DNA of 64,000 nucleotides from the NCBI RefSeq assembly GCF_000306965.1, contig NZ_JH976441.1, positions 67,188 through 131,187 on the forward strand. The letters run 5' to 3'. How positions within the stretch are numbered: the first letter of the stretch is position 1; each line of letters starts with the position of its first letter. Source of the DNA: Amphibacillus jilinensis Y1 (GTDB taxonomy: Bacteria; Bacillota; Bacilli; Bacillales; Amphibacillaceae). The notes below the pieces were generated by a model, which made no database searches, was not told where the DNA came from, and worked only from the letters and a program-made list of their open reading frames with translations. A program made the translations under genes and the position numbers. Shown one piece after another: positions 18,591-28,375 of this stretch.

Positions 18591-19729
18591 TACCCCATTA
18601 CTTTACTTAATTCTTTAATTATTCTTTTTAAAACACGTACAAACAATTCAATTTCACCGTCTGTATTTTGAAACGAGAAACTCACCCTTAAAGCGGAAGT
18701 TGTTCTTTCGCGAGGAAGCTGTATCGCACGTAATACCGCACTTTCATCTGTTCGTTTCGATGAACAGGCAGATTTTGTTGAAACAAAAATATGATTTTCT
18801 TCTAAGGCATGTAAAACAACTTCCGGTTTATATGCTGGAATAGAAAAATTTAAAATGTGTGGTGCCTGACCTTCAGGGGTATTAATGACAACCTCAGGAA
18901 TTTCTTGAAGGCGTTGACGCAATTGCTGATTTAAATGGTCTAAATACTCAGGGTGATGCAATTTTTGTTCGGTTATTAAGCGCATTGCTCTCACTAGCGA
19001 GACAATGCCAGCAAGATTCTCGGTCCCAGAGCGCTTATCTGTTTGTTGGCCACCACCGTGAAATAGTGGGAAAAGTCGAATACCCTCTTTAACATACAAC
19101 AATCCCGTGCCTTTTAAACCATGTATTTTATGACCGGATATTGAACACAAATCGACATAGGAACGTTTTAAATCTAAGCTAATTTTCCCAAAACCTTGGA
19201 TATCATCAACGTGAAAATAGGTTGTTGGTCGATTCTTAAGAAGTTCTCCAATCTCTTTAATTGGTTGAATCGTACCTAACTCATTATTAACATGCATAAT
19301 ACTTACTAATATTGTATCTGCTTGCAATGCTTCTTTAACAGATTCAACTTCAACAACGCCTGATTGATTAACAGGTAGATAAGTTACATTAAACCCTAAC
19401 TCTTCTAACGCTTGACATGCTGAAAGCACAGAAGGATGCTCAATAGTAGTCGTAATAATATGTTTACCACGCTTTTGATACGCTAAAGCTACCCCTTTAA
19501 TCGCTAAATTATTCCCTTCTGTCCCACCAGAAGTGAAAATGATTTCAGTTGGTTCAACATTCATGATCTGACCAGCTTGTTGATGTGATTTTCTCAATAA
19601 TTTATCTGCATCTAATCCGAACTGATGGGCTGAGGACGCATTTCCATAATAAGTTTCTGATACAGTAAGGAAGCTATCTAGCACTTCTTGTGATGGCTTT
19701 GTCGTTGCGCTATTATCAAAGTAAATCAT
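18590..19729 (-). CDS. nifZ: Cysteine desulfurase dedicated to ThiI (NifZ)
   Basis: 379 residues. PLP-dependent: the lysine is in SISGHKIHGLKGTG, the TSGGTEGNN phosphate loop is at about residue 67, and the catalytic Cys is in STKSACSSKR near residue 320. In B. subtilis NifZ passes sulfur to ThiI, and the one-base overlap with thiI here supports this pairing. An IscS/NifS-like housekeeping role is the alternative. Confidence 0.94.
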   Translation of the reverse strand: MIYFDNSATTKPSQEVLDSFLTVSETYYGNASSAHQFGLDADKLLRKSHQQAGQIMNVEPTEIIFTSGGTEGNNLAIKGVALAYQKRGKHIITTTIEHPSVLSACQALEELGFNVTYLPVNQSGVVEVESVKEALQADTILVSIMHVNNELGTIQPIKEIGELLKNRPTTYFHVDDIQGFGKISLDLKRSYVDLCSISGHKIHGLKGTGLLYVKEGIRLFPLFHGGGQQTDKRSGTENLAGIVSLVRAMRLITEQKLHHPEYLDHLNQQLRQRLQEIPEVVINTPEGQAPHILNFSIPAYKPEVVLHALEENHIFVSTKSACSSKRTDESAVLRAIQLPRERTTSALRVSFSFQNTDGEIELFVRVLKRIIKELSKVMG

Positions 19730-20057
19730 TAGAATACCCCTTCGTCTATCTATTGCACTGCATTATTCTAACATAATTCCGTCCCTAGATGAACCTTTGC
19801 TTAAGACGGAAATTTGTACTTTTAAGCTATGATCAATGTCCCTTTGATTATAGGATAATCAAAAATACAAATAACTTTCCACTTCTATATATTAAGAAAC
19901 ACTCATCTTTTGGTGAAGAGACCCTTAAAATCTCTAACCTGTTGCTTTTCCCGTCTTTGTTAAAAATGCATAAAACCAACCTTCAATCAGTAGAAGGATA
20001 TCTGTGATGAAATTCTAACGTCGAACAAGTAAAAATCCCAAGCATAAGCTAGGGATT
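19730..20057. other. Intergenic region after nifZ start and before the 20058 gene
   Basis: 328 bp upstream of nifZ. It should hold the nifZ-thiI promoter close to 19740-19790. The remainder is AT-rich, with a short repeat remnant at 19970-20012 and the terminator at 20032-20059. I see no protein-coding potential; the 72-codon open frame at 19789-20007 has no homology I recognise and no ribosome binding site. Confidence 0.5.
19970..20012. repeat. Dispersed palindromic repeat, internally deleted copy C
   Basis: ATAAAACCAACCTTCAATCAG followed within a few bases by GGATATCTGTGATGAAA: both termini of the family with the middle lost. Confidence 0.65.
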
Positions 20058-20059
20058 TT
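20032..20059 (-). terminator. Terminator of the ezrA unit
   Basis: AAAATCCC and GGGATTTT form an 8-bp stem with a 12-base loop at the 3' end of the 20058 gene on the minus strand. Confidence 0.7.
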
Positions 20060-20438
20060 AATTCAGATCAAGCGCACCGAGTAATGCATCAACAGATACA
20101 GGACTATCTTTTTCAAACTCATAAAGAATATCATTGTAAGGACTGCTAGCCCTTTCCACGAGCGAAGAAGGCGGCTCCTCTTCTGTGTTTGTGTTTGATA
20201 CTGTTTCAAGTTGCTCCGTTTCGTCTTGTTCAGCCTCTAAACGGGATGCTTCTTCATCCTGCTCAACTTGTTCAAATCTCGATAATTTCCCCGAAACTTC
20301 TGCACCTAATTCGCGTTGCTCATCTACGTTAGGCTGAGCTTGGTAGATAGGGTCTAATTCAACAAAAAACAATGTGAAAAATAGTCCCCAAATACTAAGT
20401 GTTAATATTGACATACTGAATATTGATACAAATTTCAT
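20058..20438 (-). CDS. Acidic single-pass membrane protein downstream of EzrA
   Basis: 126 residues, not recognised. One transmembrane segment at about 5-27 (FSMSILTLSIWGLFFTLFFV) is followed by a strongly acidic, low-complexity region rich in Glu, Asp and Gln (40-100) and a short C-terminal motif DALLGALDLN. Eighteen bases separate it from ezrA, and GGGGGG lies before the start, so it is almost certainly co-transcribed and perhaps co-localised with the division apparatus (inference). No Bacillus ortholog is known to me at this position. Confidence 0.7.
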   Translation of the reverse strand: MKFVSIFSMSILTLSIWGLFFTLFFVELDPIYQAQPNVDEQRELGAEVSGKLSRFEQVEQDEEASRLEAEQDETEQLETVSNTNTEEEPPSSLVERASSPYNDILYEFEKDSPVSVDALLGALDLN

Positions 20439-20456
20439 CTGCCATCCCCCCCTCGA

Positions 20457-22151
20457 TTAACTTGGCACTTTAATACGCGTTTCAAGGCGAGCTAGTGCTC
20501 CTGGTTCTATATCTTCTAATGCCTGTGAAGCAATCTCTAATGCTTCTTGATAACGAAACTCCCTAAACATTTGTTCAGCTTCTAATAATTTTGCAGCCAA
20601 CACTGGATATTGACTACGGTAACGATTGGCATATTGAATAACACGCTCAACAAGGTAAGCTTGTTCAATAATTAAATCGGTTTGCTCTAACAATAAACTT
20701 ACCGATGTAGAAGCTTCATTTACTGTATGGTTAACCTTCCCCATATCCAAAGGTTGTTCATTTAAATGTTCCATCACTGCATTGCATTTTTCTGTGGCTT
20801 CATCTAATTGATTCCAAATGAATGACGGAATACCAGGTAAATTACTTTTTTGCAAGCGACGATTGGTATCGTACAATTGACGTTGTAGCACTTGAATCTT
20901 TTCTTTTGCTTCCACTTCATCTTTTCGAATCGTTTTAACTTGCTCTTTAAACTCTTCATGAGATTCTTTTAGTTTTTGTAAATCTTGATAGCTTGTCTCT
21001 AATTGATCACGAAGTGAAACATAGGTTTGCTTTTCTTCTGTCATTTCTGTCATCATCTGTTCATGTTGACGTTCTAATTGATGAATCCATTTCTGGAGGT
21101 TAGCGTATAGTTCCAGATCACTACCTTCCATATAATAAGTTTTCTGTAATTCTTTTACCTCTTCATCTGTTTCTTGAAAAGCTTCAACCACATCGACAAT
21201 CAAGGTTTTGAAATTATCTAAGTGTTTATCTATATACTGTTTTGCATTTGCTTCTTTTTCCAATAAGCTATATATCTCTTGAATACGCTCTTCTAAACTT
21301 GTTACAAAATCATAAACAGATCCATCATCTGTTTCTTCTATACGCTTTAAATATTTGGCAATTTCCTGTTCGAAACTAGCTAATTCCTTAAGGAAATTAT
21401 GATGTTCGATACGATATCCTTCTTCCTTCATTTCTTTAATACCATTTTTAAGTTGATTAATTTGATCAGGTAGCTCTTGCTTACATTTTTTATAAATGAC
21501 AGGAAAATCTTCCATTCGAATGGTCAGATCAGCTAATTGTTCTTGAATGGTCTGAATAATTTGACGGGCTTCATAATAATTCCCCTCATCACTCGCTGCA
21601 TAAAATTGATCAAGCAACTGTTGGTGTTCATCGATTTCTTTTTCAAATCGTTGTTCAGCTTCCCCGAACAAATGTCGCCCTTCAAGTAGCGTCTGACGCA
21701 AGGACTTAATTTGTGGAATAACCTTCTCTACTTCTTTTCTGCTTTGCTTTTCTGAATCCAGTAAATCATCTAATTCGCTATACATATTTTTTATTGTCTG
21801 TTCAATTTCATTAAGTGTTTTCTCCACAGCAGCTAAATTTTTCTTAGCTGTCGGGATTTTAAAGCTATCAGCTGCCGCCTCAGCATCAAAGAGGTACTCT
21901 TCGATATCCGGTAAATCACGTGTTAAAATTCGATCCCATGTCTCTTTCCAAGATTCGAACTTCTCTTGTGTTTCCCCAGAGAGCCGTAATGCCTTGACGC
22001 GTTGCAACTCTGCTGTGACGTTCCGATTCATAATATCCATTTTCCATGCTTCAAGTTGATCGACGCGATCATACACTCTTTTTCTTAAAATTAAACCCAC
22101 AACAATTAATGTTATAATAACGAGAATAAACCCTATAATATAGGTGACCAT
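20457..22151 (-). CDS. ezrA: Septation ring formation regulator EzrA
   Basis: 564 residues against 562 in B. subtilis. One N-terminal transmembrane helix (about 3-22), then long coiled-coil spectrin-like repeats, then the conserved QNR patch region IQYANRYRSQYP followed by LEAEQMFREFRYQEALE. EzrA acts at the membrane to keep FtsZ from forming extra rings and to link FtsZ to cell-wall synthesis. AGGAGG lies just upstream. Transcribed with the small acidic membrane protein downstream. Confidence 0.96.
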   Translation of the reverse strand: MVTYIIGFILVIITLIVVGLILRKRVYDRVDQLEAWKMDIMNRNVTAELQRVKALRLSGETQEKFESWKETWDRILTRDLPDIEEYLFDAEAAADSFKIPTAKKNLAAVEKTLNEIEQTIKNMYSELDDLLDSEKQSRKEVEKVIPQIKSLRQTLLEGRHLFGEAEQRFEKEIDEHQQLLDQFYAASDEGNYYEARQIIQTIQEQLADLTIRMEDFPVIYKKCKQELPDQINQLKNGIKEMKEEGYRIEHHNFLKELASFEQEIAKYLKRIEETDDGSVYDFVTSLEERIQEIYSLLEKEANAKQYIDKHLDNFKTLIVDVVEAFQETDEEVKELQKTYYMEGSDLELYANLQKWIHQLERQHEQMMTEMTEEKQTYVSLRDQLETSYQDLQKLKESHEEFKEQVKTIRKDEVEAKEKIQVLQRQLYDTNRRLQKSNLPGIPSFIWNQLDEATEKCNAVMEHLNEQPLDMGKVNHTVNEASTSVSLLLEQTDLIIEQAYLVERVIQYANRYRSQYPVLAAKLLEAEQMFREFRYQEALEIASQALEDIEPGALARLETRIKVPS

Positions 22152-22332
22152 GTTAATCCTCCTTGAACCTATCGACCATTTTACACGAGAACCTAAGTTC
22201 GTTCGCTTGATTTATGATTAGGATGTATTATCATTATCATATCATGAACATTAGACTTTTTGCTAAAAAAAATCAAATTAATTCGTTTTTTGTCATTTTA
22301 TATATCGGCATGATTTTAAAAATATTTAAAAA

Positions 22333-22361
22333 TTGCATCTTGTTTTATTCAAGGGTATAAT
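22333..22361 (+). promoter_or_regulatory. Sigma-A promoter of ytsP
   Basis: TTGCAT, a 17-base spacer and TATAAT, about 40 bases before the ytsP start codon. Confidence 0.75.
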
Positions 22362-22401
22362 TTGCTATTAAAAAGAGAGTCTAAAGGCGGAGGAGATTTC
22401 A

Positions 22402-22881
22402 ATGTTTGAGGAAAAATCTTATGATGAGTCAAGAGAAAAAAATTATCAGTTATTACTAAAACAATTGGAAGCACTTATTGAAGATGAGCAAGATCAGATT
22501 GCCAATTTATCAAATAGTTCAGCATTACTCAATCAATTTCTAGATCAAGTGAATTGGGTTGGCTTTTATTTAATGAAGGATGATGAATTAATATTGGGGC
22601 CTTTCCAAGGTTTACCTGCTTGTGTTCATATCCAAATCGGTAAAGGGGTTTGTGGTACAGCTGTCAGTGAAAGGGCGACACAACGCATTGCTAATGTCCA
22701 TCAATTTCTCGGGCACATTGCTTGCGACGCAGCTAGCCAATCTGAAATCGTTATTCCTATTATCAAAAATAATGAGGTTATTGGTGTTTTAGACATCGAT
22801 AGTCCGATAGTAGATCGCTTTGATGAACTCGATCAAAAGTATTTGGAGAAATTCGTTGAAATCTTGCAAAAATATTTGTAA
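22402..22881 (+). CDS. ytsP: Free methionine-(R)-sulfoxide reductase, GAF domain (YtsP)
   Basis: 159 residues, one GAF domain. It reduces free methionine-R-sulfoxide. The three signature cysteines are at 74, 84 and 108 (PACVHI, GVCGTAV, HIACDAAS), with the spacing of characterised enzymes, so it should be active. GGCGGAGGAG precedes the ATG. Monocistronic; the same gene order with ytrP is found in B. subtilis. Confidence 0.93.
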   Translation: MFEEKSYDESREKNYQLLLKQLEALIEDEQDQIANLSNSSALLNQFLDQVNWVGFYLMKDDELILGPFQGLPACVHIQIGKGVCGTAVSERATQRIANVHQFLGHIACDAASQSEIVIPIIKNNEVIGVLDIDSPIVDRFDELDQKYLEKFVEILQKYL

Positions 22882-22959
22882 GAGTAAAGTTAGCCTACTT
22901 ATTTCTTCTACCGTAATAGCCAAAAGATTATCGATACAATTTAATTTTTAGCATTTACA

Positions 22960-23030
22960 TAAAACAAACTAACAATCACTGGGCGTTTTCGTGCTTCTCC
23001 CAGTGATTGTTAGTTGAATGAATCAGGACC
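22960..23030. repeat. Dispersed palindromic repeat, 5' half copy D with perfect hairpin
   Basis: After ATAAAACAA, the arms ACTAACAATCACTGGG (22968-22983) and CCCAGTGATTGTTAGT (22999-23014) are exact 16-bp complements around a 15-base loop, then TGAATGAATCAGGAC. The 3' half of the family is missing. It lies between convergent ytsP and ytrP and may serve as their terminator. Confidence 0.8.
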
Positions 23031-23034
23031 GCTC

Positions 23035-24897
23035 TTACAAATTTGGTTCAATTTGAAACTGGTTTTTTCCACTTCGTTTTGCTCGATATAAAGCTTGATC
23101 CGCCATATCAAATAATGTAATGAAATCCACTTTACATTCTCTGTTCCAAAAAGCCATCCCTATTGAAGCTGTGATCCTCGGTTCCGTTAATCGTTTGATT
23201 AAATCAAGTAATTGAGTCACAAAAGCTTGGCCCTCTCTAGCGCTTTTATGGGGCAAATATATTGCTAACTCTTCTCCTCCCCAACGTGCCGCAAAACCGC
23301 TATCTTCGATTCTGTCACGGATAATATCAGATACTTGTATTAAAATATGGTCCCCGACATCATGACCATGTAAATCATTAATCTGTTTAAAATCATCAAG
23401 ATCGATTAAAATAAATACGCCTTGCTGATCATGATTAAGATGTGTCATGCATCGCTCATCTAAATATTTTCTTGAATACAACTTTGTCAAATAATCTGTT
23501 ATAACGGCAAGTTCTAATTGCTCACGTAATAATGTATTTTCAAAAGCTAATGTAGCATGATAAGTTAATGATTTCATCAACTTAAACTGATCAAAAGAAA
23601 AAAAATAAGGTTTTGGATGTAAAACGACAATCAAACCAATTAGCTTGTCCGTTTGAATCATTGGCAATAAAATGACTGAGCTATAATAATGGTGTTCGCC
23701 ATATCTTGTTCCATAATCACCAATAAACACAGCATCTTGTTCTTTTTGAACGAGGCTGTATAATTTATCAACAAAATCGCGACTATCATCACGATGAAAC
23801 AGTTGAGTTGAAGCAGATTCTATCTTATACCCTACTGAAGGATTGGCTAAAAGAAAACCAATTTCATCTGTTTTAAAGGATTCTTTAAACTGTTTTTTAA
23901 TGAATGCTGTAATATCCAATAGACCATTTAATTTATTCAACTCATGCACAAAGGTATTAATCAGTTGTAAGTCTTGAATCAATTGGTTCGATTGTTGGTA
24001 CAATTGTGCATTCTCTAATGCATTGCCGGCAGTATTGGCTAATAATCGAACGAACTCAATATCTTCATTCGGAACATGGTCGATTTCTACAGCAGTTAGT
24101 TGCATAACCCCATAAATACCTTGTTTTCCATTTAACGGTGCATATAAGTTGATTTTATTTTGATTAGGTTTTTGATCAAGTTTAATTTCACCTGTTAAAA
24201 AAGCTTGAACACTTGCTTTATCAGCATATTCTTCATTATAAATTAACTCTTTAACAGGTAAATCTTGATCACCTTGATAATTTTTGGACAAAAATAAGTT
24301 ACAGTTAAACTGTGGATAAATCGATCGAATCGTTTCAATGATTTCACTAAGAACATCTTTGGGATTCATTGTTGAATGGAATTTTTGCGTCACGTTGTAC
24401 ATTAATTCGTATTTATTAGCCTGTGCTTGAGCATTATATGTATTAGTCAGTTCAATTAGTAACGTATTCATATCCTCAGCAATTTGAATAAATTGCTCTC
24501 GTTGGTTTTCCAAGTGATTGTTATCTTCTTCAACAAATAGAACTAAATAACCATTAAGATGAATGTGATTGCCCAAACCAATGATACAAACCTGCTGCTC
24601 TGTTTCTACATGCATCACCTCAGTCCCCGGCACTACAGCAAAACGATGTTGAGAATTGACTGCCTTAACACTATCTGAAGTCATCTTTTCCACGAATTGA
24701 ATGGTTTTACTACTTGTTGTCCCTGATAACATGTAACAATCTGTCCAGGTATTATATAGGTAAAGTGCTACTGCATCTGCTTGGATCAATAATTCAACCT
24801 GTTTAAGTATAATATGTATTGATTCCCTACTTTGATAAGGATTCTTTTGCTCATGAAGAAAAGTGGCATGGTTTTCGGTTAAGGTATATGACTTCAT
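23035..24897 (-). CDS. dgcP: Diguanylate cyclase with GAF domains (YtrP/DgcP type)
   Basis: 620 residues. Two or three GAF-like sensor domains occupy about 1-450 and a GGDEF domain the last 165. The active-site motif reads RWGGEELAIYLPH, a functional GGEEL variant, and DLDDFKQINDLHGHDVGD supplies the other substrate contacts. It makes c-di-GMP from two GTP, which in Bacilli lowers motility; a motPS stator is encoded later in the window. Divergent from rpsD, as in B. subtilis ytrP. Confidence 0.92.
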   Translation of the reverse strand: MKSYTLTENHATFLHEQKNPYQSRESIHIILKQVELLIQADAVALYLYNTWTDCYMLSGTTSSKTIQFVEKMTSDSVKAVNSQHRFAVVPGTEVMHVETEQQVCIIGLGNHIHLNGYLVLFVEEDNNHLENQREQFIQIAEDMNTLLIELTNTYNAQAQANKYELMYNVTQKFHSTMNPKDVLSEIIETIRSIYPQFNCNLFLSKNYQGDQDLPVKELIYNEEYADKASVQAFLTGEIKLDQKPNQNKINLYAPLNGKQGIYGVMQLTAVEIDHVPNEDIEFVRLLANTAGNALENAQLYQQSNQLIQDLQLINTFVHELNKLNGLLDITAFIKKQFKESFKTDEIGFLLANPSVGYKIESASTQLFHRDDSRDFVDKLYSLVQKEQDAVFIGDYGTRYGEHHYYSSVILLPMIQTDKLIGLIVVLHPKPYFFSFDQFKLMKSLTYHATLAFENTLLREQLELAVITDYLTKLYSRKYLDERCMTHLNHDQQGVFILIDLDDFKQINDLHGHDVGDHILIQVSDIIRDRIEDSGFAARWGGEELAIYLPHKSAREGQAFVTQLLDLIKRLTEPRITASIGMAFWNRECKVDFITLFDMADQALYRAKRSGKNQFQIEPNL

Positions 24898-25152
24898 TTA
24901 CAGGTTCCACCCATCTAAAAAATAATCAAAATAAGCCATTCAACTCATATTATAACGCAAATATTTCTAAATGCCTACCAAAAAGATAGTAAATTATACT
25001 TATAAAGTAAAGACTTGTTTTTTTGACAAATCCTTTCAATAACAGCGTTTTATCGCTATTTACCACAAAAAACAAGCGCATAACAACCCAGTGTAGAAAC
25101 AAGGTCTTTTTACCCTATTTTTCACATATCTAGACTGCTTGATAAGTAAAGG
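24898..25152. other. Divergent ytrP-rpsD intergenic region
   Basis: AT-rich region between the ytrP start and the rpsD promoter. It should hold the ytrP promoter on the minus strand near 24930-24960. I see no further gene. Confidence 0.5.
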
Positions 25153-25181
25153 TTGACTCAGATGACTAAAAAACATATAAT
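25153..25181 (+). promoter_or_regulatory. rpsD promoter
   Basis: TTGACT, a 17-base spacer and TATAAT: a near-consensus sigma-A promoter, with transcription expected to begin near 25188, about 187 bases before the start codon. Confidence 0.85.
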
Positions 25182-25187
25182 AGACTT

Positions 25188-25374
25188 TGTGTAAAAAAGG
25201 TAGCCTCTGTGAACCGCCGGTTGTTCATTTTGTTCCTTATCTATTGATAATGTAAGGTGTATCGTGTAACTCTCTGCTGCTGGAGCGATGGTACATGAAA
25301 ACAAAATGACAAGCGATTATCGGGCACAATATCTTGTTTTATGCAAAATCTAATATAAAAGGAGAGATTGCACT
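25188..25374 (+). ncRNA. rpsD mRNA leader, probable S4 autoregulatory structure
   Basis: TCATTTTGTT (25225-25234) is exactly complementary to AACAAAATGA (25300-25309), enclosing a CCTTA/TAAGG hairpin (25235-25257) and a second domain. B. subtilis rpsD is known to be repressed by S4 binding to its leader, so this enclosed multi-hairpin structure is the likely binding site. The identification rests on position and folding, not on a scored model. Confidence 0.6.
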
Positions 25375-25977
25375 ATGGCTCGCTATACAGGTCCTGTATG
25401 GAAAAAGTCTCGTCGTCTCGGTATTTCATTAACGGGTACAGGTAAGGAATTAGATAAGCGTCCTTACGCCCCTGGACAACATGGTCCAAATCAACGCAGA
25501 AAGCTTTCAGAATATGGTTTACAATTACAAGAGAAGCAAAAACTTCGCTTCATGTATGGGGTAAACGAACGTCAATTTAGCAACCTTTTCGAAAGTGCTG
25601 GCAAAATGAAAGGTGTACACGGTGAAAACTTCATGGTTCTTTTAGAATCACGTTTGGATAATCTTGTTTACCGCCTTGGTCTTGCTCGTACGCGTCGTCA
25701 AGCACGTCAATTAGTAAACCATGGTCATATTACTGTTGATGGTGGTCGTGTCGATATTCCATCATACAGTGTGAAACCTGGTCAATCAATTGGTGTACGT
25801 GAGAAATCACAAAAACTTGATATCATTGCTGAAGCTATTGAAGCTAACACGTTCGTACCTGAGTACTTAACTTTCGATGCTGATAAGCTTGAAGGTACTT
25901 ACTCACGTTACCCAGAACGTACTGAGTTACCAGCAGAAATCAACGAAGCACTTATTGTTGAGTGGTACTCACGTTAA
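25375..25977 (+). CDS. rpsD: 30S ribosomal protein S4
   Basis: 200 residues, identical in length to B. subtilis S4. N-terminus [38 protein letters not shown] and the S4 RNA-binding domain (about 90-155, [23 protein letters not shown]). A primary 16S rRNA-binding protein that starts assembly of the small subunit body. Strong ribosome binding site GGAGAG. It is monocistronic, with a terminator at 26005, and probably autoregulated through its leader. Confidence 0.99.
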   Translation: MARYTGPVWKKSRRLGISLTGTGKELDKRPYAPGQHGPNQRRKLSEYGLQLQEKQKLRFMYGVNERQFSNLFESAGKMKGVHGENFMVLLESRLDNLVYRLGLARTRRQARQLVNHGHITVDGGRVDIPSYSVKPGQSIGVREKSQKLDIIAEAIEANTFVPEYLTFDADKLEGTYSRYPERTELPAEINEALIVEWYSR

Positions 25978-26004
25978 GGAAGATAGTACGCATACCTTAA
26001 GATT

Positions 26005-26049
26005 AAAAAACCTAGAAACCTTGTTAAATCAAGTGTTCTAGGGTTTTTT
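26005..26049 (+). terminator. rpsD terminator
   Basis: AAAAAACCTAGAA and TTCTAGGGTTTTTT form a 12-bp stem with a U-rich 3' end. Confidence 0.88.
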
Positions 26050-26206
26050 GTTTGATTTGCTATACGCAAGATAATGTGTGAAAAAGAACTAAATTGGGGC
26101 TAGTAATATATAATGTGGGCATATGTATGTAAAGGAAAAATTTTCAACCGGTTTAGATTAGTCAATTAACTCAAGGCTTCCATAGTCCTCTTTAAATCAA
26201 ATACGA

Positions 26207-26235
26207 CAAAAGAAATTATTGAAAAATTTCTTTTG
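26207..26235. terminator. Perfect hairpin downstream of the 26258 gene
   Basis: CAAAAGAAATT and AATTTCTTTTG are 11-bp complements around seven bases. It lies after the 3' end of the small membrane protein gene on the minus strand and is probably its terminator. The rest of 26050-26257 is AT-rich with no gene. Confidence 0.5.
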
Positions 26236-26257
26236 AAAATCACCTTTAAAAAGTGAC

Positions 26258-26467
26258 TTAATCAATAAAATATAAAAATGAATGATAAACTAAAAACAAA
26301 TACAATAAGCTCATAGCCGGCTTAACTACTGCTCTCGGTATTTTGAAAAAAATAAGAATGTGGCCAATAACTAACACTACCACAAAAGGAAGAAAAAGTA
26401 CCTTAGCTAAATCCCAAGCCATTTGATTTATAACTGAATTATCGACACCATCAAAAATGTTTCCCAT
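26258..26467 (-). CDS. Small two-helix membrane protein, unknown
   Basis: 69 residues, not recognised. Two hydrophobic stretches (about 22-42 and 51-68) leave little outside the membrane. AGGAG seven bases before the ATG supports translation. It lies 70 bases downstream of another membrane protein gene on the same strand, in the accessory block between rpsD and tyrS. No function can be assigned. Confidence 0.6.
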   Translation of the reverse strand: MGNIFDGVDNSVINQMAWDLAKVLFLPFVVVLVIGHILIFFKIPRAVVKPAMSLLYLFLVYHSFLYFID

Positions 26468-26538
26468 ATTAAACTCCTATTAATTTTTAAAATTGGTTAA
26501 ATTTATTACATACGCACTAAATTTTAAAACATTGCATA

Positions 26539-27087
26539 CTAAAACAGTTCCTCAATTAATTCGTCAATAACAAACTTGTATAACCCCCTTCTAGCTTTGT
26601 TCCTTAAAGTCATGAATGTAATAAACCACGCAGATATGATTATAAGTAAAGTAAAAAAAATCCCCCTTAAGAGAACAAAGTTAAAGATATCACCTATTAC
26701 TTGAATAATATGTTCTGTGAACTCATTAATTAAATTAAACTGATCTTCTTCCGATTCCATCGTAGGTAACTTAAGATTTAAAAGTTGTTCACTAGAAAGA
26801 ATACTTACTGATATCCCCAAAGTAAGCAGTGCTATAATGGAACTAAATGCAAAGGCAATGAAACCGGAAAAAATTGAATTTAATAAACTCACGTCAACAC
26901 TAGAGTCTAGCCAAATTATCTTCATTTGCATTTTAGATTTAATTTTTTTTATTTCCTCTTTGGTATAATCTTGACAGATAGCTTTTTTAAAATGATCTAC
27001 ACTACTTTGGGACTTAAAATTTAACTTCCAGTATTTATTCTCTAAAAATTTAAAAATATTTTTTTCATTATAAAAATCTCTAGTCAT
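26539..27087 (-). CDS. Membrane protein with two transmembrane segments, unknown
   Basis: About 182 residues from the ATG at 27087, which has GGGGG seven bases upstream; the frame is open 34 codons further without a ribosome binding site. The N-terminal 80 residues are charged and cytoplasmic in character, followed by two transmembrane segments (about 98-122 and 150-172) and a short acidic tail. No family is recognised. Possibly part of the same acquired segment as the 26258 gene. Confidence 0.6.
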   Translation of the reverse strand: MTRDFYNEKNIFKFLENKYWKLNFKSQSSVDHFKKAICQDYTKEEIKKIKSKMQMKIIWLDSSVDVSLLNSIFSGFIAFAFSSIIALLTLGISVSILSSEQLLNLKLPTMESEEDQFNLINEFTEHIIQVIGDIFNFVLLRGIFFTLLIIISAWFITFMTLRNKARRGLYKFVIDELIEELF

Positions 27088-27279
27088 TAAGACACCCCCT
27101 TTTCTAATCATATCGGAGGATATGGTAAAATGTTTAAGAAAATCACTTGTTTTACAAACAACAAAGAGCCTTATCTCAAGACTCCTCATTCATAATCGAA
27201 AAAACACTATGCTAGCAGTACTTGTTATTGACAATCCTTTGCAGTGATTGTATAGTGGATCTTACATACAGGAAAGGAG

Positions 27280-27409
27280 GATTATTAAAAATGACACCAT
27301 CAGGAAGATTACGCCAGCAAACTTTGAACAATAAGTAACTTAATATGTTCAAAGGCTCTGTTTTCATAAACCAGAGTAAACGGGAGTAGTCTGCACATTT
27401 TTAATAATC
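27280..27409 (+). ncRNA. erm attenuator leader with 14-bp inverted repeat
   Basis: GATTATTAAAAATG (27280-27293), containing the end of the leader ribosome binding site region and the leader start codon, is exactly complementary to CATTTTTAATAATC (27396-27409). The repeat encloses the leader peptide. Leaders of inducible erm genes work by ribosome stalling on a short peptide that refolds the mRNA and frees the methyltransferase start; this arrangement is consistent with such control, with the detailed fold unknown. Confidence 0.65.
27291..27338 (+). CDS. erm leader peptide, RLR stalling class
   Basis: 15 residues: MTPSGRLRQQTLNNK. It is preceded by AAAGGAGG. The Arg-Leu-Arg motif at positions 6-8 and the TLN near the end closely resemble the ErmD leader (MTHSMRLRFPTLNQ), a peptide known to stall macrolide-bound ribosomes at RLR. 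It lies about 270 bases upstream of the erm-like reading frame. Role by analogy; stalling is not shown for this sequence. Confidence 0.75.
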   Translation: MTPSGRLRQQTLNNK

Positions 27410-27592
27410 TTCGACGGGGAAGTATATACTTTTTTTGTGAAGAAAGGCAGATATCCATCTGTCTTTCTTTCGTATGTCTTTTTTCACTAATACAAAGAAA
27501 AAATGTCTATTTACCATACCTCGTTTACTCTTCACCACGGACAGCAGCCTGTCTGTGGTTTTTTTATGATTACACCCCTTCGAATCCCATAA

Positions 27593-28341
<749 letters not shown>

Positions 28342-28342
28342 T

Positions 28343-28375
28343 GTTGAGGGGTTGCCGATTCCAGCAACCCTCAAC
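28343..28375 (+). terminator. erm terminator
   Basis: GTTGAGGGGTTGC and GCAACCCTCAAC form a stem of about 12 bp with one bulge immediately after the erm stop, followed by TTATT. Confidence 0.7.
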
